From Methylobacterium indicum (lineage in GTDB: Bacteria; Pseudomonadota; Alphaproteobacteria; Rhizobiales; Beijerinckiaceae), in the NCBI RefSeq assembly GCF_001043895.1, contig NZ_JTHF01000139.1:1-37783 (forward strand): DNA of 37,783 nucleotides. The letters are read 5' to 3'. Below, piece by piece: positions 34,027-37,783 of the stretch. The first letter of the stretch is position 1; each line of letters opens with the position of its first letter. The notes beneath the pieces were generated by a model. It searched no databases. It saw only the letters and a list, made by a program, of their open reading frames with translations, and had not been told where the DNA came from. Both the position numbers and the translations under genes were made by a program.

Positions 34027-34098
34027 CGCGACAGGGAGATGGGCGCGGCAGGGAATGACAAGAGGTCAGGCCGGAGAGAGGTTCCGGCACCCGTCGCG
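34027..34098 (+). promoter_or_regulatory. Structured leader, family C copy 2
   Basis: CGCGAC-A-GGG (34027-34036, one bulged A) pairs with CCCGTCGCG (34090-34098). Inside, CCGGAG (34071-34076) pairs with TTCCGG (34082-34087) around AGAGG, where a C-to-T change keeps pairing as G-U. It matches the leader of the DUF6884-type gene at 4436-4480 and precedes an ArdC remnant. Confidence 0.55.
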
Positions 34099-34159
34099 GT
34101 AGCCAAGCCGATTGCGCGGCGCCCTCCCCTTCTCGCGGCCCGCCGCCTGCACCGAGACC

Positions 34160-34363
34160 GTGCCGGCCCAGCGGGTCGAACTCTACCAGCGGATCACCGA
34201 CACGATCATCGGCGAGCTCGACGCGGGTCGGATTCCGGGGGTGCAGCTGTCGAGTACCCTGCCGGGCCCCGCGGCGGTCGGGATGCCGAACAACCGCATG
34301 GACCGTCGGGCGCATTCCGGTGCCAACGTCCTGCTGCCGTGGTCGGCGGGCATGGAGCCGAGA
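34160..34363 (+). pseudogene. ArdC-like antirestriction protein, N-terminal remnant
   Basis: From GTG 34160 the frame reads VPAQRVELYQRITDTIIGEL, then DAGRIPGVQL and later SGANVLLPWSAGMEPR. That is the order of the ArdC N-terminal domain (LYQRVTDxIIxxLExG, a WxxPW box, SGINVLLLW). The WxxPW box has decayed to PGVQLS, and the sequence after about 34363 is unrelated, so the metallopeptidase-like C-terminal domain is missing. ArdC binds single-stranded DNA and protects incoming plasmids from restriction. The frame stays open by chance to 35248. It is preceded by a structured leader. Confidence 0.6.
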
Positions 34364-34570
34364 AATCACCCGCGGCAGGATCGGCCCGCGCCGGCAGCGC
34401 GAGCTGAATCGATCGCAGGGCTGCAACCGCTCTCACCATACGTCTCGACCGAGCCGTTCGCGGTACCGATCATGCACAGGCGCGACCGGACCTCCAGCGC
34501 GAGCAACGCTGCGGCGGGGCTGCCCCTCGCGATGCACGGGCGCCGGGATCGCAGCCGATCGCCGACACCA

Positions 34571-34870
34571 TCACCCCTGCGCCCCCAGGGTCTCCTCCAC
34601 GAGGCGCGGGTTGCGCTCCAGGAGCGCCAGCAGCACGCGCGCCGGCCCCTCGGGCTTGCGCCGGCCCTGCTCCCAGTTCCGCAGGGTGCCGACGGCGACA
34701 CCGATTCGACGGGCGAACACGTCCTGAGAGAGACCGGTCGCCTTGCGGATCGCCGCAACGTCGACCTCGCGGGGAACATGGACATGCAGGCCCGGCACGG
34801 TCTCGCCGCGGGCGTGCGCTGCGGCCTGCTCCAGGCTGCGGGTCAGGTCTTTGAACATCGCGTCGTCCAT
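34571..34870 (-). CDS. higA: HigA-type XRE antitoxin
   Basis: 99 residues. The second half is an XRE helix-turn-helix (residues about 38-95: VAAIRKATGLSQDVFARRIG, then VGTLRNWEQGRRKPEGPARV). The first 35 residues (MFKDLTRSLEQAAAHARGE) form a helix likely to bind the toxin. It is the second gene of a toxin-first operon, nine bases after the toxin stop, the order expected for higBA. Confidence 0.87.
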   Translation of the reverse strand: MDDAMFKDLTRSLEQAAAHARGETVPGLHVHVPREVDVAAIRKATGLSQDVFARRIGVAVGTLRNWEQGRRKPEGPARVLLALLERNPRLVEETLGAQG

Positions 34871-34879
34871 CGTGCCTCC

Positions 34880-35206
34880 TCAGGACAGGGTTTCGACCAG
34901 TCGGGCCAGGATTCGCGCCTGCTCTGGGGTTGGGTTGGCCTGCTCGTCCTTCGCATAATCGAGGAGCAGGTAGACGTCGCGCCGGCCGACGAAGCACGAG
35001 ATGACTCGAGTTCCGCCCCGCTTGCCGCGGCCGGCCAAAGGAACCCGCACCTTGCGCAGGCCGCCAGTTCCCGGGATCACGTCTCCGACCTGCGGGTTGG
35101 CTGCGAAGACATCGACGACGGCGGCCCGCTCCGCCTCGGTCATCAGCCTCTCGGCCGTGCGAAGGTAGACCTCGCTCTCGATGACGGTCTGCAGGTCGCC
35201 AGGCAT
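34880..35206 (-). CDS. higB: HigB/RelE-type toxin
   Basis: 108 residues. VIESEVYLRTAERLMTEAER, then AAVVDVFAANPQVGDVIPGT, the GLRKVRVPLAGRGKRGGTRV strand pair and YLLLDYAKDEQANPT follow the pattern of HigB-2/RelE-superfamily ribosome-dependent mRNA endonucleases. The basic central strands would carry the RNA-binding residues. The gene precedes its antitoxin gene on the minus strand and has a pair of repeated half-sites immediately upstream (35217-35245). Confidence 0.87.
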   Translation of the reverse strand: MPGDLQTVIESEVYLRTAERLMTEAERAAVVDVFAANPQVGDVIPGTGGLRKVRVPLAGRGKRGGTRVISCFVGRRDVYLLLDYAKDEQANPTPEQARILARLVETLS

Positions 35207-35216
35207 GCGTTCTTTT

Positions 35217-35245
35217 ACGCCAATGGCGCATATACGTCAATGGCG
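35217..35245. promoter_or_regulatory. Paired operator half-sites upstream of higB
   Basis: ACGCCAATGGCG (35217-35228) and ACGTCAATGGCG (35234-35245) are direct repeats 17 bases apart; the first is itself a CGCC/GGCG palindrome. They begin 11 bases upstream of the higB start, a good place for HigA autorepression. Confidence 0.55.
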
Positions 35246-35473
35246 TAGATGTGAGATTGGGCGTTGCCCCGCCATGGCGTCGTTCGGCACACCGGCCGCT
35301 CTTGGGCCGCCACATGTCGAGGGCGCATGGTCATGGCCGTCGGAACCGGATGGGCGAACAAATCCCACTATCACCAGAACGAGGCGCTGTCGGACCTGCG
35401 CCCCTCCCCCCTCGGCGGCCCTGCGCGGTTTCCGCTCCACCCGATTCACAAGCTGATTTATTGCGAGAGGATG

Positions 35474-35677
35474 TCCGAAGGTCCTGTTCACAATTGTGAG
35501 CACCTCCGTCGCGGCGAAGATGCGATGGCGGGCGTAGACCTTGCGCTCGGAGAGGGTGTCGGCCTCGACGAGTTGGTCCACCGCTCGGTTCGCCTGCGCG
35601 ACAATCAGGTTAAGCGGGCCGGCCGGGCGCTTCACCGTCAGGACCGGATGGTCGGTGATCAGGTCGAGCGCATTCAT
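35474..35677 (-). pseudogene. Fic-like C-terminal winged-helix remnant
   Basis: About 68 residues: ALDLITDHPVLTVKRP, QANRAVDQLVEAD, then RHRIFAATEVLTIVNRTFG. This follows the winged-helix tail seen at the end of many Fic-family proteins (LDLLxxHPVLTVKxAAELLGVSxxTANRAVxxLVEAGIL). The helix between has drifted (AGPLNLIVAQ), and the HPFxxGNGR catalytic core of Fic is absent upstream. The frame runs on into non-homologous sequence. Another winged-helix family is possible. Confidence 0.45.
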
Positions 35678-36120
35678 CGAGGCCGCTTCCTTGCGGAACT
35701 TGTCCCTTCGGGAACTTGCGGCGGCCTGTCCAGTCCTTGCCCAGTGTGGCGAGGGCCACGCGCGTGACCAGCAAATCGTCCACCGTGGCGACTACGGAGT
35801 CGACCTCAACCTGGACGGCGAGGACGCCGGCCCGGCTGGGATTCGCAAGGGGCCGCGGGACGAGCGTGGCGGCCGGTGGAGCCCTGGACCTCCCGGTGAC
35901 GGCTGCGCTGCCAGAGGCGGCCTGACGGCGTGAGAGCACGCTTTCGCCGCTCTCGTCGATGAGGCGGACAGCGCGAGGGTGTCCGGTCTCGAGACCCACT
36001 GGGCGGCCTGACCGGCGATCCGGTCGTCTTGTTTCGATCCTCGGTCTGCTGTTCGGCACCGGGCCCGACCGCCCCTGCGGCCGTAGGCGGGGGGACTGGC
36101 GCAAGGGCAGCGCCTCGCCG
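35678..36120. other. Interval with no recognisable gene
   Basis: A minus-strand frame (35610-36131) contains a protein-like stretch (VDSVVATVDDLLVTRVALAT, then LGKDWTGRRKF at about 35700-35820), perhaps part of the same decayed gene as the Fic-like remnant, but I recognise no family. The rest looks non-coding. Confidence 0.3.
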
Positions 36121-36160
36121 CAACCCCTCACGGGGTCCTCCGCTGGCGCTCCGGCGGCGC
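36121..36160 (+). promoter_or_regulatory. Diverged leader A-like hairpins before the second DUF736 gene
   Basis: CAACCCCTCACGGGGTCC, then CCGCT and GGCGG, parallels the CAACCC-GCAA-GGGGTCC and CCGCT/AGCGG region of leader A. The first stem (ACCCC/CGGGG region) is preserved with a different loop. It lies about 90 bases upstream of the DUF736 start. Confidence 0.4.
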
Positions 36161-36250
36161 CGATCGGCTCCCGTGCATCGGACTCTGCCTCGCGCCGGTC
36201 CGCGCGCCATCGGCCGCGACGGGCGCGGTCGCTCCCTCGGGACCACCATC

Positions 36251-36556
36251 ATGGCGCTCATCGGCACATTCCTGCGCGGCTCGGACGGCAGCTTCACCGG
36301 CACCGTCCGCACGGCCACGCTGCTGCTCCCGGTCGAGATCCGCCTCGACCCCGGGCGCCGGCCCACCGGGCCGGACTACCGCGTGGTCACAGCGAGCGAG
36401 GCCGAGTTCGGGTTCGGCTGGCACACGCCGCATCAGCGGCTGGGCTGGTTCGTCCGGCTGATCCTCGACGACGTGACCTTCCCTTGTGCGATCCAGGCGA
36501 GCCTGGTCGCAGACCCGGTCGGACAGGAGCGGTTCCGGCTGCTTTGGTCGCGCTGA
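36251..36556 (+). CDS. DUF736 family protein (copy 2)
   Basis: 101 residues from ATG 36251. It keeps the DUF736 frame: MALIGTF opening, SFTGTVRTATL, a central strand, FGFGWHT in place of the usual GAGW, RLGWFVRLILDDVTFPCAIQ and the terminal FRLLWSR. It is much diverged from copy 1 (8631-9056) but has the normal family length, which helps to show that the copy 1 tail is abnormal. An upstream frame to 36029 is unsupported. Function unknown; family members sit on plasmids and conjugative elements. Confidence 0.75.
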   Translation: MALIGTFLRGSDGSFTGTVRTATLLLPVEIRLDPGRRPTGPDYRVVTASEAEFGFGWHTPHQRLGWFVRLILDDVTFPCAIQASLVADPVGQERFRLLWSR

Positions 36557-36758
36557 AGCGGTCGGTGACGCTGGTCCGGCCTCGCGGTGACGTCGCCGCG
36601 GGGCCGGTTCGCGCGGCCGTTGTCTGGCCGGCGGCAGGGCCGGTGATAGTGTGCGGCCGCGTGTCCGTTTCGCTGAGTGAGCTCGAAACAGAGAGGTCGT
36701 CGGCTGATCCGCGCGGGCTGCCGCTGGCGGGACCACGCGACTTGCTGGACGCTGTGTC

Positions 36759-37700
36759 CTAGTCGTCCGGCACTTCTTGATTGGAATCGGCGAGCCGCTC
36801 GTTGCAGATCGCCGCGACGCTTTCCTGCAAAGCGGTTACCCGCTCGACGAGCCAGGCCAGCTCCTCGGGGGTGATCTTGTAGTGCGGCGAGTACCGCGCA
36901 TCGACATAGGCGCGGTTGAGGAGGGCGAAGCACCGCCGGGCGAACTTCGTGTCACGCGGCCAGACCGGGATCAGCCGGGCATCGACGCTCTCGGCCTGTG
37001 AGCGCAGGCGGGTCAGGCGGTGGAGCTTCGGGCTGTAGAGTGTCAGGACGAGCAAGACGCAATGGTACAGCCATTCGCTGGCCTGATGCAGGAGGAACGC
37101 GGCATTGCGTGGCACATGGTCGGTGATGCTGTCGCGCGCGAGCTTGAGAGCGTGACTGGCGACCGGTAGCCACTGCTCAAGGTGTCGAGCGGCTTCAGTG
37201 TGGCGCTCCTCCTCCGTGAGCGGCTTCGGGGCTGCGAACGGAAAGCCCGGTGCCTCGTGCAGCACGATGCCATCCCGGGCGATGTCGACGAAGAACGGAC
37301 GGCCCTGCGCCAGTTGGTCGTTCACGTCCTGATACGTGTGAACGATCACGTTCACCGGCGTCGCCAGACGACCGCCCAGGCTCAGCTCCTGCAGCAGGCG
37401 CTCCTCAGCCTTCTCCCACGCCTCGTACGGCTCGGCGAAGCGAGCGTCGTTGACGACCACCAGCAGGTCGTAATCCGACAGGTAGCCGCTGCCGCGATCC
37501 TCCACCCAATCACCGCGCGCATAGGAACCAAAGAGGACGAGCTTGAGGATGCGGCCGCGCCGGGCCTTGTCCGACAGCTTGGTCTTCTGCGCGTCCTCGA
37601 ACTCCTCGAACAGGATCCGCACCGCGTGCTGCAGCTCGCGGCGCTTGCGGTCGGGCAGGTGGGCGAGCCGTTCGGTGTCCATCGCGATCTGATCGTTCAA
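36759..37700 (-). CDS. Single-chain nucleotidyltransferase-HEPN protein (copy 2)
   Basis: 313 residues. The nucleotidyltransferase motif GSYARGDW (58-65) and SDYDLLVVV (75-83) are followed by the HEPN half with AAFLLHQASEWLYHC and the AYVDARYSPHY motif. It aligns with copy 1 (6241-7149) over nearly the whole length, with best conservation around PFFVDIARDGI, LTLYSPKLHRL and FARRCFA-L-RAYVDARYSPHY. It lies at the opposite end of the window on the opposite strand. The Met at residue 7 is an alternative start that matches copy 1 better. The gap 36557-36758 on its 3' side shows no gene. Confidence 0.85.
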   Translation of the reverse strand: MNDQIAMDTERLAHLPDRKRRELQHAVRILFEEFEDAQKTKLSDKARRGRILKLVLFGSYARGDWVEDRGSGYLSDYDLLVVVNDARFAEPYEAWEKAEERLLQELSLGGRLATPVNVIVHTYQDVNDQLAQGRPFFVDIARDGIVLHEAPGFPFAAPKPLTEEERHTEAARHLEQWLPVASHALKLARDSITDHVPRNAAFLLHQASEWLYHCVLLVLTLYSPKLHRLTRLRSQAESVDARLIPVWPRDTKFARRCFALLNRAYVDARYSPHYKITPEELAWLVERVTALQESVAAICNERLADSNQEVPDD

Positions 37701-37783
37701 GGCAGCCCTCTCCTACCTCAGGGATCGGGTCCGCTGCACCCCAGTGCCATCGGCAGGTTGGTGCTGTAGCCGCCGGTGTGAAA

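Noticed and set aside
32406..34106. A 566-codon minus-strand frame
   Set aside because: It lies opposite hipBA, whose kinase motifs are complete; composition rich in Arg and Pro marks it as a shadow.
34364..35248. Open plus-strand frame continuing from the ArdC remnant
   Set aside because: It is antisense to higBA, with no ArdC-like pattern beyond about 34363; a shadow frame.

Overview
The window is GC-rich, with rare AT-rich spots at promoters and insertion-sequence scars. Its gene content (DUF736 proteins, an ArdC remnant, many toxin-antitoxin modules, a polyamine/glutarate catabolic block) suggests an alphaproteobacterium of the Methylobacterium type, either on a megaplasmid or in a genomic island. 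That placement is inferred from gene families and composition, not from a marker gene. No rRNA, tRNA, CRISPR array or replication gene was recognised.

Layout. (1) 1-9,056 is a mobile or accessory block: a three-gene AbrB-PIN-AbrB toxin-antitoxin (TA) operon, a tyrosine recombinase with a 14-bp palindrome upstream, an HNH-like zinc protein, a DUF6884-type gene with a structured leader, two coupled small ORFs, a Phd/PemK-type TA pair, a single-chain nucleotidyltransferase-HEPN protein, a 56-codon ORF behind a conserved hairpin-rich leader, and a DUF736 gene. (2) 9,499-21,423 is a compact catabolic cluster, all on the plus strand. It holds a triple-PAS sensor overlapping a PAS-AAA+-Fis regulator that lacks the sigma54 contact motif, a four-gene polyamine-type ABC transporter, a PuuC-like aldehyde dehydrogenase, a PuuR-like regulator, a GabT-like aminotransferase and a semialdehyde dehydrogenase. 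(3) 21,664-23,501 is an apparently intact IS1182-family element with 35-bp inverted ends. (4) 23,534-27,055 is a glutarate module: a class III CoA-transferase and glutaryl-CoA dehydrogenase (minus strand), divergent from a LysR regulator. (5) 27,056-37,783 is a second accessory block: a decayed copy of the small zinc ORF, two more copies of the 56-codon cassette, vapBC, an integrase truncated by a small IS-like remnant, hipBA, an ArdC remnant, a higBA-type pair, a Fic-like remnant, a second DUF736 gene and a second nucleotidyltransferase-HEPN gene.

How the parts fit. The catabolic genes could take up a diamine or 5-aminovalerate-like compound, oxidise and transaminate it to a dicarboxylate, and, if that is glutarate, convert it to glutaryl-CoA and crotonyl-CoA. 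The accessory blocks look like the cargo of conjugative or integrative elements. Their most unusual property is three separate families of repeated, hairpin-rich leaders, each placed in front of a short mobile-element gene (56-codon ORF; DUF736; DUF6884/ArdC). These leaders are the best candidates here for an undescribed regulatory system. A 21-bp exact copy of the IS1182 right end inside the first DUF736 gene suggests that the catabolic block was joined to the accessory block by an IS-related rearrangement.
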